Counted from the first letter of the stretch, positions 45,711-53,319 are shown. The stretch: 64,000 nt of DNA from a virus (IMGVR_UViG_3300026488_000015:62001-126000); one strand, 5' to 3'. Notes: generated from the letters alone by a model not told the origin. Numbers and translations are program-made.

Positions 45711-46013
45711 TTACATCTTCCTTAATTCTTCATCTATCATCTTATAAATGCGAAGGAAATCGATATTGCACTCATTTTTTATTTTTGAAGCATTATCATC
45801 GCACTTAGCATTATACTCGCTAAGGACATCCTGAACATCTTCTGTTAATAGTTTTGCTCTTAAATATTCTTGCGTAATTCTTAAATCTTTCTTCGAAACA
45901 ATACCACTTTCAATAAGTGTATCTATGAAAACTTTTAGGTTATTAGCAGTACGACCTGCTTTATATAACAATTCGTTATATTCTTGTGAGTCTTTTACAT
46001 CCATTATTGTCAC
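45711..46013 (-). CDS. Small helical protein, unknown
   Basis: 100 residues, all-helical (QEYNELLYKAGRTANNLKVF, DLRITQEYLRAKLLTEDVQD). Ends a run 46013 to 45711 before the promoter at 45681. Confidence 0.45.
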   Translation of the reverse strand: MTIMDVKDSQEYNELLYKAGRTANNLKVFIDTLIESGIVSKKDLRITQEYLRAKLLTEDVQDVLSEYNAKCDDNASKIKNECNIDFLRIYKMIDEELRKM

Positions 46014-46014
46014 C

Positions 46015-46458
46015 TTAAAGCATTAAATCAGGTCGAGTATTCGTTACATATTCGTAAGCATCTTCTCTCAATGTTTTTGTATCAGAATCAAAATCAAAAA
46101 AGAACGAACCATCACCACCATAAAATTGGATATGACCACTTAATAGCTCTTTACCTGATTCTTTGTACACATCATTCATAAACATAATATCTTTTTTTGA
46201 ACCACTGAATACATTCGTATAACCATAAACCTGAGGGAGAACTGAACGAAAACCTTGTACTTCATCGTGAAATTTATCTATAAATTCTCTTGCCATAATA
46301 CTACTATTTAACCCGTTAGGTGTTAATGTTGTTGAGTATTCTTTGGTGTTTAATTTCGTTTTAGCAGTAAATACTTTTTCTTCTCTCGTTACTATAGCAG
46401 ATACTTTATATGTTTGTCTTAATATCATTTCTATATTTACTTCAAAATCAGTTCTCAT
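46015..46458 (-). CDS. Unknown protein with C-terminal RPDLML tail
   Basis: 147 residues. N-terminal beta part (MILRQTYKVSAIVTREEKVF), Gly/Phe-rich GHIQFYGGDGSFFFDFDSDT, ending EYVTNTRPDLML, a variant of the PHLxL C-terminus with Asp instead of His. Directly follows another tail carrier at 46468, so two members are adjacent. Confidence 0.45.
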   Translation of the reverse strand: MRTDFEVNIEMILRQTYKVSAIVTREEKVFTAKTKLNTKEYSTTLTPNGLNSSIMAREFIDKFHDEVQGFRSVLPQVYGYTNVFSGSKKDIMFMNDVYKESGKELLSGHIQFYGGDGSFFFDFDSDTKTLREDAYEYVTNTRPDLML

Positions 46459-46467
46459 AATTTTTCC

Positions 46468-46743
46468 TTATAATATTAAATGTGGGTAATGTTCACCAAT
46501 AAGCGTCATTATTTGTCTGTGAATGTAAAGAGATTTTGCTTGACTTCCTATTCGGGTATTGAATGTATCTGCTATAAGATATTCTTTAGCGAAATATTCA
46601 AAATCTCTCATAAATCTATCGTCCATATACTCTTCTATACTAACTTTAATAAGTGTATCAGTACCATTAAAGAATACATTTTTAGTGTGGTGATTTGGGC
46701 TCACATTTATGAACTCAATAAGATTGTTATCAATCGTTATCAT
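46468..46743 (-). CDS. Small protein with C-terminal PHLIL tail
   Basis: 91 residues. Beta N-terminal half (NNLIEFINVSPNHHTKNVFF), helical second half (RDFEYFAKEYLIADTFNTRI), ending TLIGEHYPHLIL. Clear PHLxL-set member. Confidence 0.5.
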   Translation of the reverse strand: MITIDNNLIEFINVSPNHHTKNVFFNGTDTLIKVSIEEYMDDRFMRDFEYFAKEYLIADTFNTRIGSQAKSLYIHRQIMTLIGEHYPHLIL

Positions 46744-46752
46744 TTTGCTCCT

Positions 46753-46914
46753 TTAAAATTTATCTGAAGCCATTATACCTGATACTAGACCAAATGTGAT
46801 ACCAAACATTATAGCACAAATACCGTACCCATTTAGTACCACACTTAACGCTACAGCACAACCTACAATAATACCAGTTTTAACTGGTTTTGGTATATTT
46901 TTAATTTTTCCCAT
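46753..46914 (-). CDS. 53-residue two-span membrane protein
   Basis: MGKIKNIPKPVKTGIIVGCA, VALSVVLNGYGICAIMFGIT, then FGLVSGIMASDKF. The basic N-terminus suggests inside orientation. Fits the gap between neighbours with a proper start spacing; unknown function. Confidence 0.45.
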   Translation of the reverse strand: MGKIKNIPKPVKTGIIVGCAVALSVVLNGYGICAIMFGITFGLVSGIMASDKF

Positions 46915-46917
46915 TAT

Positions 46918-47022
46918 CTAGTCCAATTGGTAATCGACCACATCGCCAATACCATCATATATTTCATTCTCGTATGTCTCATCCCAAAAATCATTCCAAA
47001 CCATTTTTATATATTCAATCAT
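46918..47022 (-). CDS. 34-residue acidic protein
   Basis: MIEYIKMVWNDFWDETYENE, then IYDGIGDVVDYQLD. Its start overlaps the end of the 47019 gene by 4 bases (ATGA type), which supports translation. Confidence 0.4.
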   Translation of the reverse strand: MIEYIKMVWNDFWDETYENEIYDGIGDVVDYQLD

Positions 47023-47501
47023 TTTATTTCCTTTATATCTGAAATAGTGTAATCACAAGCACTAATTATTTCAAAAAGTTCCTCTGAATATGAGTTTAAC
47101 GAATCAATTTCGTATGCTTGGTATTCATCCATCGTTTGCATATCTTCATCCCAATCAGCAGGGTCAAATTCTAAGGTTTCTGTGACCTCGAATGTTACTG
47201 TATATGATATTTTACGAGTTTCTGTTAAATCTTGTTCTGGTTCTTGATTTGCTTTTTCTAATGCATCTTCCATTAGGGCATTCATCATTTCTTTCTGTGA
47301 ATCTTCTAATTCTTTCATTTTTTCGATTGTAGGTATTTTTGGTAACTGAGGTTCAATCCAATCACAATCAGGACATTGCAGATAAAAATTAGGCTCGCTT
47401 ACAGTAGGTGTTAATTTACTACCACATAAACAAGTGAGTTTATGCCCGAAAGAACTATTTTGAAAATAATTGTATTGTTTTTGTAAGTCATTGTTTGTCA
47501 T
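47019..47501 (-). CDS. Zinc-ribbon protein, unknown
   Basis: 160 residues from the ATG at 47501 (AAAGGATAATCAG ribosome site); the frame is open to 47522. A zinc ribbon lies at about 24-50 (LTCLCGSKLTPTV, then LQCPDCDWIEPQ). It is followed by an acidic coiled segment and a beta domain (ISYTVTFEVTETLEFDPADW). Possibly binds nucleic acid or polymerase; nothing specific. Confidence 0.45.
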   Translation of the reverse strand: MTNNDLQKQYNYFQNSSFGHKLTCLCGSKLTPTVSEPNFYLQCPDCDWIEPQLPKIPTIEKMKELEDSQKEMMNALMEDALEKANQEPEQDLTETRKISYTVTFEVTETLEFDPADWDEDMQTMDEYQAYEIDSLNSYSEELFEIISACDYTISDIKEIK

Positions 47502-47512
47502 CTGATTATCCT

Positions 47513-47986
47513 TTAATCCCAAGCATCGATGTATTCGATAGCTTCTAAATCTCTATCGAGTATTTCAAAATGGTTACTAAAACGACCAATGAAGTACACG
47601 AAATATACAGTTTTTCCTTCGTAACCTACATATCTAGGTCTTCCAGTCCTTAAGCTATAATTTTCATTCTCGTATCGAATTACATTATTCCAATGCTCAG
47701 GGTCTACATCTGTATGTGTAGTGACATAACCTTTAGAATCTGTACTCGTATATGTACTTGTACTTCTAGCTACATAAGTACAAGTAATAAGCTTACCTAC
47801 TGCAGAATGTTCTTCTACACCAACTCTATCTGCAACAGCAAATATAAGACTGAATAATATAGCACCAAATACTACTATGAACATTTTGTGTATATTGCTT
47901 GTTCTCCATAATCCAACTAGAGTCTCTTTAATATCTACAAATAACTCTAATGTACCACTAAACACATTGTTTAAAAACTTATTCAT
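47513..47986 (-). CDS. Membrane-anchored protein, unknown
   Basis: 157 residues. One span at about 30-50 (MFIVVFGAILFSLIFAVADR), then a soluble domain with CTYVARSTSTYTSTDSKGYV and GYEGKTVYFVYFIGRFSN, probably outside the cytoplasm. Ends EYIDAWD. First behind the promoter at 48005-48027. Confidence 0.45.
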   Translation of the reverse strand: MNKFLNNVFSGTLELFVDIKETLVGLWRTSNIHKMFIVVFGAILFSLIFAVADRVGVEEHSAVGKLITCTYVARSTSTYTSTDSKGYVTTHTDVDPEHWNNVIRYENENYSLRTGRPRYVGYEGKTVYFVYFIGRFSNHFEILDRDLEAIEYIDAWD

Positions 47987-48004
47987 CTTTCTATCCTTTG
48001 TCTC

Positions 48005-48027
48005 TTTATATGTAATATTATAACATA
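48005..48027 (-). promoter_or_regulatory. Early-type promoter
   Basis: Consensus core preceded by CTAAGGTTCTT; 18 bases before the start at 47986. Confidence 0.7.
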
Positions 48028-48045
48028 AAGAACCTTAGAGCTTTA

Positions 48046-48330
48046 TTAACAGCGTTCACCTGGTTGTAAATTATTGAAATACGACTGAATAGCTTCGGTT
48101 TGTTCTATTCTTTCACCTTCTGGCAAGTTCCCAAAAACATTAGAACCACCTTCGTGTATATGACTCAAAGCGTGTTGATGCTCAATCGAGCCCATACTCG
48201 GGTCTATATCATCACGAAAGGCTAATCTAAGATGCCCTTTGATACGCTGTAAGTCTTTTGCTGATATTTCTTTTGGGTCATTTAATTCAAGAAAACCTTG
48301 AAGGAAGTAACAAAAATTTGTACTGGTCAT
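48046..48330 (-). CDS. Small phage protein of the FCxxLxGxLEL type, copy 1
   Basis: 94 residues. It opens TNFCYFLQGFLELNDP, then helix DLQRIKGHLRLAFRDDID; this compact pattern (FC, LQG, EL, P, HL) occurs in many phages as an uncharacterised protein. The C-terminal 40 residues are His/Glu-rich (SIEHQHALSHIHEGGSNVFG). Paralog of the 48565 gene. Confidence 0.5.
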   Translation of the reverse strand: MTSTNFCYFLQGFLELNDPKEISAKDLQRIKGHLRLAFRDDIDPSMGSIEHQHALSHIHEGGSNVFGNLPEGERIEQTEAIQSYFNNLQPGERC

Positions 48331-48331
48331 A

Positions 48332-48463
48332 TTAATCCTTTACTGTTTCACGGAGTTTAAGTAAATCCATTTCTTTCTTCCTGACTTCTTCTATGTTCTT
48401 ATACAGTTTGATTTTCTCATCATTATATACTTCTAATGCTTTATCAATTTGTTCTCTATTCAT
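48332..48463 (-). CDS. 43-residue helical protein
   Basis: MNREQIDKALEVYNDEKIKL, YKNIEEVRKKEMDLLKLRET, VKD: a single charged helix or coiled coil. Its ATG overlaps the stop of the 48460 gene. Unknown. Confidence 0.45.
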   Translation of the reverse strand: MNREQIDKALEVYNDEKIKLYKNIEEVRKKEMDLLKLRETVKD

Positions 48464-48546
48464 TTCGTTTCCTTTAAGTATCGTTTCTTCCATATTTCAT
48501 AGTCTGGTATATTTCTATCTTCAGACCACAACCGCCAGTGCAACAT
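48460..48546 (-). CDS. 28-residue basic peptide
   Basis: MLHWRLWSEDRNIPDYEIWK, KRYLKETK; rich in Trp. Preceded by GTGGAAGAAGAAC and overlapping the next start (ATGA). Existence plausible, function unknown. Confidence 0.35.
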   Translation of the reverse strand: MLHWRLWSEDRNIPDYEIWKKRYLKETK

Positions 48547-48564
48547 AATAAGTTCTTCTTCCAC

Positions 48565-48786
48565 TTAACAGTTTACTGTTGGCATACCATAGAAACCATA
48601 ATCTTCTTTGGTAGGGTGCACAGTTTTAGGTTCATCTTTCAAAGTACCATCTTCATTTACTATATGTTCAAAAACCATATTTAAGTGGTTCTTCAAAATC
48701 TGTGTTTGTTTCTCATTAAGTCCGTCTTCTGGTTCAATAAGCTCTAACGAACCCATCATCCAGAAACAAAAATCTCTAGTGGTCAT
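48565..48786 (-). CDS. Small phage protein of the FCxxLxGxLEL type, copy 2
   Basis: 73 residues: TRDFCFWMMGSLELIEPEDG, NEKQTQILKNHLNMVFEHIV, then an Asp/Lys tail. Same pattern as the 48046 gene but without the His-rich extension. The two copies are separated by two tiny genes. Confidence 0.5.
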   Translation of the reverse strand: MTTRDFCFWMMGSLELIEPEDGLNEKQTQILKNHLNMVFEHIVNEDGTLKDEPKTVHPTKEDYGFYGMPTVNC

Positions 48787-48795
48787 ATTTTTCCT

Positions 48796-49305
48796 TTATA
48801 TGTTAGTTAAGAATTGTAAACATACCATTCTAATTTTTAACATTACAATTTCTTGTTTCATTGTAATTTCTCTGTTTTGTGCTAATTGAATCATCATATC
48901 TAATGTGTTACGAACATATTTTTCTTTAGGTTCATCAGAAATGTTTGAGAGCCTATCACATAATTTTACTTCAAAAGCGCCATCAGTCATTTCAGACATT
49001 TCAGAAATAAGATAAGTGTTTTTACCTAATCTTTTGGTTTCTTTTTCATCCGAAGTGAGTTCTTGTACCATATCAGCAATCGTTTCACCAAATTCTCTAC
49101 TAATATCTGAATGAGATACATCGCAATCTTCAATAGTATCGTGTAAAAATGCTACTGACATCAATACACCATCTGAACCGAAATGCTTCTCAACTCTTTT
49201 AGCAACATCCATCGGATGAACTATATAAGGCAACTTTGAACCTCTTCTGATTTGACCTTCGTGTGCTTTCGTTGCAAATAATAATGCTCTTTCAATAAAT
49301 CTCAT
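48796..49305 (-). CDS. SpoT/MESH1-type HD hydrolase, predicted (p)ppGpp hydrolase
   Basis: 169 residues, hydrolase domain only. The fingerprint is FATKAHEGQIRRGSKLPYIV (substrate loop), H30 and P31, FLHDTIEDCD (H55-D56, E59-D60) and KLCDRLSNIS (D117), the full HD metal site and guanosine-binding signature of Rel/SpoT/MESH1. No synthetase or TGS domains. It would remove (p)ppGpp and so keep the host out of stringent shutdown or blunt alarmone-type toxins. Own early-type promoter. Confidence 0.87.
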   Translation of the reverse strand: MRFIERALLFATKAHEGQIRRGSKLPYIVHPMDVAKRVEKHFGSDGVLMSVAFLHDTIEDCDVSHSDISREFGETIADMVQELTSDEKETKRLGKNTYLISEMSEMTDGAFEVKLCDRLSNISDEPKEKYVRNTLDMMIQLAQNREITMKQEIVMLKIRMVCLQFLTNI

Positions 49306-49319
49306 AATTTCTTTCCTTC

Positions 49320-49342
49320 TTTATATGTAATATTATAACATA
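49320..49342 (-). promoter_or_regulatory. Early-type promoter, HD hydrolase gene
   Basis: Core matches; upstream flank TTTAAGTAAAGATATG. 14 bases before the start at 49305. Confidence 0.65.
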
Positions 49343-49360
49343 TCTTTACTTAAAGCTCTA

Positions 49361-49870
49361 TTAAAGAAGGTCTGCGTATTTACCTAGTTTTCGTTTTAGT
49401 TTTCTGTTATTGAATTCATCAAATGCTTCTAATAGGTTTTCATCGTAATCTAAGGCGTTCTTTTTGAGTTCTTTTTGTACTCGTTTGTCGCCGAACATTA
49501 TTTGGACTGTTTTTCTGTATTCATCATATTCTTTACCTTTTCTTGATGTCATTGACCAAGCCATTCTAAGCCCTCTACATCTACCGCTAATAGGGTTTAC
49601 TCTCTTATCAGTTAATAAAAGTTTCACTATTTCCGAATAACCATTACTAGCCGACATCTGAAGTGATTCATTACCATTATCCGATGGGTCTACTCTCTTA
49701 TCTTTCATTAAAAGTTTTACTGTCCCAAGATAACCGTGCGTACTAGCTTCTCTGATTAACCAGTTAGCATTTTCAGTTGGGTCTGCTTTTAGTCCAAGTT
49801 GTTTTACTATATAAGATTCAAAATCTTTCTCGTTTCTTGTGTATTTGTAAGCATCTACGAAACTAGCCAT
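49361..49870 (-). CDS. Ankyrin-repeat late protein with C-terminal GKYADLL tail
   Basis: 169 residues. Three clear ankyrin units of the giant-virus style: LIREASTHGYLGTVKLLMKD, KRVDPSDNGNESLQMSASNG with YSEIVKLLLTDKRVNP, and GRCRGLRMAWSMTSRKG. Ends KRKLGKYADLL exactly at the stop. Third of three consecutive GKYADLL genes in one late transcript (51158 to 49361), joined by TAATG overlaps. Likely binds a protein target; the tail is probably a sorting or docking signal. Confidence 0.7.
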   Translation of the reverse strand: MASFVDAYKYTRNEKDFESYIVKQLGLKADPTENANWLIREASTHGYLGTVKLLMKDKRVDPSDNGNESLQMSASNGYSEIVKLLLTDKRVNPISGRCRGLRMAWSMTSRKGKEYDEYRKTVQIMFGDKRVQKELKKNALDYDENLLEAFDEFNNRKLKRKLGKYADLL

Positions 49871-50193
49871 TAGTCATCTCCGAGTAAATCGGCATATTTA
49901 CCAATCTTTTTGTTCTTGTATTTTCTTATTCTATTTCTGATTTCGGGAACTGCATCATCTAAGAACTTATCGATATTATCTGGTAATTTGATTTCATTAT
50001 CGATGAACATCTGAACCATCTTAGTGTCTTTGTTCTTGATAGCCATACCAAAAGGTGAATCGTTGAAATTATTTGTTAATTCGACCCATTCAGGAACTTT
50101 AATCTTTAATATTTTCTTGGCTTTATCGTAATCACTTGATAGCACAACATCGATTAATATCTGATTTAGTGCTTTCTCTTCTATTGTCCCCAT
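49870..50193 (-). CDS. Ankyrin-like late protein with C-terminal GKYADLL tail (small)
   Basis: 107 residues. About two degenerate ankyrin units (NFNDSPFGMAIKNKDTKMVQ, MFIDNEIKLPDNIDKFLDD), ending NKKIGKYADLLGDD. Start and stop overlap both neighbours. The GDD extension after the tail is shared with the 50193 gene. Confidence 0.65.
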   Translation of the reverse strand: MGTIEEKALNQILIDVVLSSDYDKAKKILKIKVPEWVELTNNFNDSPFGMAIKNKDTKMVQMFIDNEIKLPDNIDKFLDDAVPEIRNRIRKYKNKKIGKYADLLGDD

Positions 50194-51158
50194 TAGTCAT
50201 CTCCTAGTAAGTCTGCATACTTACCTAATTTTTTATTATTCGATTTCTTTGCTATCAGTTTTATTGCTTTATCGTACCATTTCCACTTCGGTTTAGCTAG
50301 TAACATTTCAAGAACTCTATCATCTTTCATAAGTATTTTAGCTATCCCTGGTGTTACTGAATTCATATCATCAACGATACCACTTGGTACTTGAAATTTA
50401 TCATCAGCTAATAATATTCTAACCATTTCTAAATTCCCAGCCATTGCTGCAGTACCTAGAGCACCATAATCTAAATTAGAAATATTTACATCCACATCGT
50501 ATAACCACTTAGCGATTTTCTCTCTTTTGTATTCGAGTGCATTAGCAAACCAATAATTTTCATCCTTGAATAAGCTATAACCACCTCTTATAGCAGTTGT
50601 CATTAATTTCAATAGTACATCATCATCTTTCTCTGTTTTAAATTTCATAATGTACATTTCGCCCTCTTCATCTAAAATGATATAAGGATATTCCACTGAT
50701 TCGACCACTATTCTATCCTGCTTTTGTCTCGATTTTGTGAAGTAAAATTCCGGGTCTTTCTCTCTACCTTGGATAAATGTGATGATGGTTATGTAACCAT
50801 TTTCTTTGTTGATTATCATCATATCGTAACGAGCTTTAGAATTTTTGTAAACGATTATTGTTTTGTTGCCTGGTACAAGCTCACCAGAATCGAAAACTTT
50901 TTTAATCTTCTTTAGAATTAATTCATCTTTGATACCGTGGTCACGAGCTTTCTTCTCACCGTCACGCTTTTGAGTGCTATGAGAAGATTTATAGACATCT
51001 ATATTATCTACTGTCCCGACTTTTAAAGAGTCGCTAGGTCGTTTTGCTTTGATTTTTTGGGGAGTCGGGGTAGGTTGCTCAGTCTTATCAGATGCTTTCT
51101 TCTTTATTTTAAGTGCTTCTGTTATTGAGTCGTTAAGTATTTTATTGAATGTTTGCAT
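50193..51158 (-). CDS. Doubly tagged late protein: head-type N-terminus plus GKYADLL tail
   Basis: 321 residues. It starts MQTFNKILNDSITEALKIKK, which fits the head tag with a cut after ITE, and ends NKKLGKYADLLGDD. Residues 20-60 are Lys/Pro-rich. Residues of about 75-165 form a compact RES-like or endonuclease-size alpha/beta domain of unknown type (ARDHGIKDELILKKIKKVFD, YDMMIINKENGYITIITFIQ). Residues of about 190-300 hold ankyrin-like helices (LGTAAMAGNLEMVRILLADD). First gene behind the perfect late box at 51180. It links the two tag families, implying that GKYADLL proteins may also travel in the head. Confidence 0.65.
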   Translation of the reverse strand: MQTFNKILNDSITEALKIKKKASDKTEQPTPTPQKIKAKRPSDSLKVGTVDNIDVYKSSHSTQKRDGEKKARDHGIKDELILKKIKKVFDSGELVPGNKTIIVYKNSKARYDMMIINKENGYITIITFIQGREKDPEFYFTKSRQKQDRIVVESVEYPYIILDEEGEMYIMKFKTEKDDDVLLKLMTTAIRGGYSLFKDENYWFANALEYKREKIAKWLYDVDVNISNLDYGALGTAAMAGNLEMVRILLADDKFQVPSGIVDDMNSVTPGIAKILMKDDRVLEMLLAKPKWKWYDKAIKLIAKKSNNKKLGKYADLLGDD

Positions 51159-51179
51159 AAGTACTCTCGTGTTTGAGAG

Positions 51180-51187
51180 TATTTATA
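51180..51187 (-). promoter_or_regulatory. T4-like late promoter box
   Basis: Exact TATAAATA on the - strand, 22 bases before the doubly tagged gene at 51158, located against the end of the early gene at 51188. Confidence 0.75.
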
Positions 51188-51460
51188 TTAAGCTTGTTTA
51201 ATGTTATCGTTATCTAAATCATAGAGAGAGGCTCTTTCCCATTTCTCATCATAAATATAAATAGTGTTTAAACCATTCTCTATTTTCCATTCTAACATCG
51301 GTGCATCATCTGAATCTAGTGCTAATGCTGTATAGGCTACTTTGTCTCCAGATTCTTTATCAGTGCAAACTGTGTAAACATCCAGTTCTTCTAATTCTAC
51401 TGTACCAAATTCTAATTCTTGAAGTAAATCATTTACTTCCTGGGGTATGATGATATTCAT
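51188..51460 (-). CDS. Small acidic protein, unknown
   Basis: 90 residues, acidic alpha/beta (NDLLQELEFGTVELEELDVY, DSDDAPMLEWKIENGLNTIY). Single gene between the promoter at 51478 and the late box at 51180. Confidence 0.45.
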   Translation of the reverse strand: MNIIIPQEVNDLLQELEFGTVELEELDVYTVCTDKESGDKVAYTALALDSDDAPMLEWKIENGLNTIYIYDEKWERASLYDLDNDNIKQA

Positions 51461-51477
51461 AATAAATCCTTTGTTTC

Positions 51478-51500
51478 TTTATATGTAATATTATAACATA
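51478..51500 (-). promoter_or_regulatory. Early-type promoter
   Basis: Consensus core; upstream flank TTTAAGAAACAC. Reads into the gene at 51460. Confidence 0.65.
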
Positions 51501-51514
51501 GTGTTTCTTAAACT

Positions 51515-51781
51515 CTACTTAACATATTTTAAATACTCTGCTCGTGTATCAAATGTTTTGCCTGATTTTGTCTGAATAAGAATATGATTATCTGAAGCAT
51601 CGTAATACTTATCATCATTTGAATTATATGTAGCATTTTTACCATATTGGGTGACTTCAGCATCCATCGCCATACATATTTTACATACATTATTCGACAT
51701 TGCTACCCAAGCACTCGATACAACAAAGCAATCTTCATCTGATTTACCACATACCTCACAAGGTCTTCCTGTAGGTTCCAT
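51515..51781 (-). CDS. Small zinc-binding protein
   Basis: 88 residues. GRPCEVCGKSDEDC and NNVCKICMAMDAE give two CxxC pairs 26 residues apart, a treble-clef or HNH-like metal site without the HNH catalytic residues. Start overlaps the upstream stop. Confidence 0.5.
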   Translation of the reverse strand: MEPTGRPCEVCGKSDEDCFVVSSAWVAMSNNVCKICMAMDAEVTQYGKNATYNSNDDKYYDASDNHILIQTKSGKTFDTRAEYLKYVK

Positions 51782-52014
51782 TATATCTCTCCTCTATATT
51801 TTAATTCATTAAATAATTCCAACCAAGGCGTGTACATAAATGCTTCTGGATTCTCTTTGATAAGGATTATCATTACAGAACCAATATCTTTATTATTTCT
51901 TAGAATAATTTTATTATCATCCATATAACCATCGAGAATAGTATTTTCAACATTTACAGAACCAATAAATTCTCCAGTCTCTCTCGGTGGATACATTCTC
52001 TTAGTGCCAATCAT
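51781..52014 (-). CDS. Small protein, unknown
   Basis: 77 residues from the ATG at 52014 (AAGGGATTTATT ribosome site); the frame is open to 52062, but the longer start lies well inside the phosphoesterase gene. Sequence MIGTKRMYPPRETGEFIGSV, then helix KENPEAFMYTPWLELFNELK. Confidence 0.45.
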   Translation of the reverse strand: MIGTKRMYPPRETGEFIGSVNVENTILDGYMDDNKIILRNNKDIGSVMIILIKENPEAFMYTPWLELFNELKYRGEI

Positions 52015-52673
52015 AATAAATCCCTTAATTTTTTCGGTCTGAAATTGATATGTTCTAAACAAACATTTACAGAATCTTTAAAAACACTTTTGTTGCTATG
52101 TGTATGTCCGTGAATATTCTTAGAACAACCAAATGAATCATAATATTTTTCGAGTTTTTTAACTCTCGGAGTGATTCTCTCATTTTTTCTATCCCATTCA
52201 TCATTATCGAATAATGGGTAGTGAGAGAACATAAATTGCTCATCGCCAAATTGCTTAACGATACCACTAAATAATGGGTCTTCAGGTACTAAGAAATGAA
52301 GCATATCGTTTGATTCGGAATCGGAGTAATCTAAAAGAAGTTCACCAGAGATAACACCTTCAAACATTTTGTATGTTTGAGAGCCTTTTCTATCGTGATT
52401 CCCCATAATAAGATATTTTCTACCATTCATACGAGAGATTGCTTCAAGATTTTTAAATGCTACATCACCAACGATTAACACAATATCATCATTAGTAACA
52501 GTTTCATTATGAATATCGATAATCCATTCCGTATGGTCTTCATAACCATCAATTCTCATAGCAGTCGCTCTCATTGGTTCAAATTGAGTGATATTTTTAT
52601 GTCCGATATGATGGTCACTACATACGAATGTGTCTAGCGTGAGCCAATCTAAATTTGTTACTTTTTTATTCAT
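52011..52673 (-). CDS. Calcineurin-like metallophosphoesterase
   Basis: 220 residues with the complete two-metal site: FVCSDHHIGHKN (D20, H22), VGDVAF (D70), IMGNHDRKG (N92, H93, D94), MFSHYP and NIHGHTHSNK. Close in style to phage and YfcE/MJ0936-like phosphodiesterases that act on nucleic acids or cyclic nucleotides. In T4-like phages such genes sit in accessory regions; substrate unknown. Third gene after the promoter at 52894. Confidence 0.88.
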   Translation of the reverse strand: MNKKVTNLDWLTLDTFVCSDHHIGHKNITQFEPMRATAMRIDGYEDHTEWIIDIHNETVTNDDIVLIVGDVAFKNLEAISRMNGRKYLIMGNHDRKGSQTYKMFEGVISGELLLDYSDSESNDMLHFLVPEDPLFSGIVKQFGDEQFMFSHYPLFDNDEWDRKNERITPRVKKLEKYYDSFGCSKNIHGHTHSNKSVFKDSVNVCLEHINFRPKKLRDLL

Positions 52674-52675
52674 CG

Positions 52676-52876
52676 TTAATCCTTCCCTATTTCTTCTAAG
52701 ATTGCTGCACCAACAATAAAAATGCTGGATATTGCTACCATTGCATAATATGTTGTCTTATCAGCAAGTTTCTGCAACACATCTATTGTTTCAGTTCCAT
52801 AATCAGTAAACGATAAATTTACTGCTAGGGCCATCCATATGATACCGACAATTAAAAATAATGTACTTCTTTTCAT
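52676..52876 (-). CDS. Two-span membrane protein
   Basis: 66 residues: STLFLIVGIIWMALAVNLSF, loop TDYGTETIDVLQKLADK, then YYAMVAISSIFIVGAAILEE. Holin-like size; no further evidence. First gene behind the promoter at 52894-52916. Confidence 0.5.
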   Translation of the reverse strand: MKRSTLFLIVGIIWMALAVNLSFTDYGTETIDVLQKLADKTTYYAMVAISSIFIVGAAILEEIGKD

Positions 52877-52893
52877 ATTTCTTCCTTCTTCTC

Positions 52894-52916
52894 TTTATAT
52901 GTAGTATTATAACATA
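52894..52916 (-). promoter_or_regulatory. Early-type promoter
   Basis: Core with TATAATACTACA; preceded by TTAAGGTTGC. 17 bases before the start at 52876. Confidence 0.65.
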
Positions 52917-52941
52917 AGCAACCTTAAAACCTTATTAAAGA

Positions 52942-53319
52942 TTAAAGGAACTCGGCAGGATTGTTTTCTATATAAGCATCGATACTTATTTTAGTGAGTT
53001 CTTTAAGAAACATTGGTTGAGCACCCAAAAGAAGAGCCTGCATTAGTTCTGCTTGTGTTGGTTCATCAAAAAATCGTATATTGTTAGGATTTTCAATGAG
53101 TGTGGATTCTCTCGTTTCAATAGAGTATTTTTCTCGGAATTCGCCGAATTTCTGAATTCTTTCTATATTTGTTCCTTGTACTTCTCGAAAATCTATGTCA
53201 TCGACATTAGATATAGTATTAGTCAAGGATACACTATCAAAACTTAAATCGTTACTGTAAACGAGACTTGAGCTATCAATTACTAAGTCACCTTGAACTG
53301 TATTTGCTAAAGCAGCCAT
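52942..53319 (-). CDS. Unknown protein with C-terminal PAEFL tail
   Basis: 125 residues. The N-terminal half is Ser/Asp-rich beta (ALANTVQGDLVIDSSSLVYS), the rest helical, ending SIDAYIENNPAEFL, a looser member of the PHLxL set; the preceding AYIENN matches QYIEDN of the 63573 protein. Possibly related to the adjacent tail fibre by location only. Confidence 0.45.
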   Translation of the reverse strand: MAALANTVQGDLVIDSSSLVYSNDLSFDSVSLTNTISNVDDIDFREVQGTNIERIQKFGEFREKYSIETRESTLIENPNNIRFFDEPTQAELMQALLLGAQPMFLKELTKISIDAYIENNPAEFL

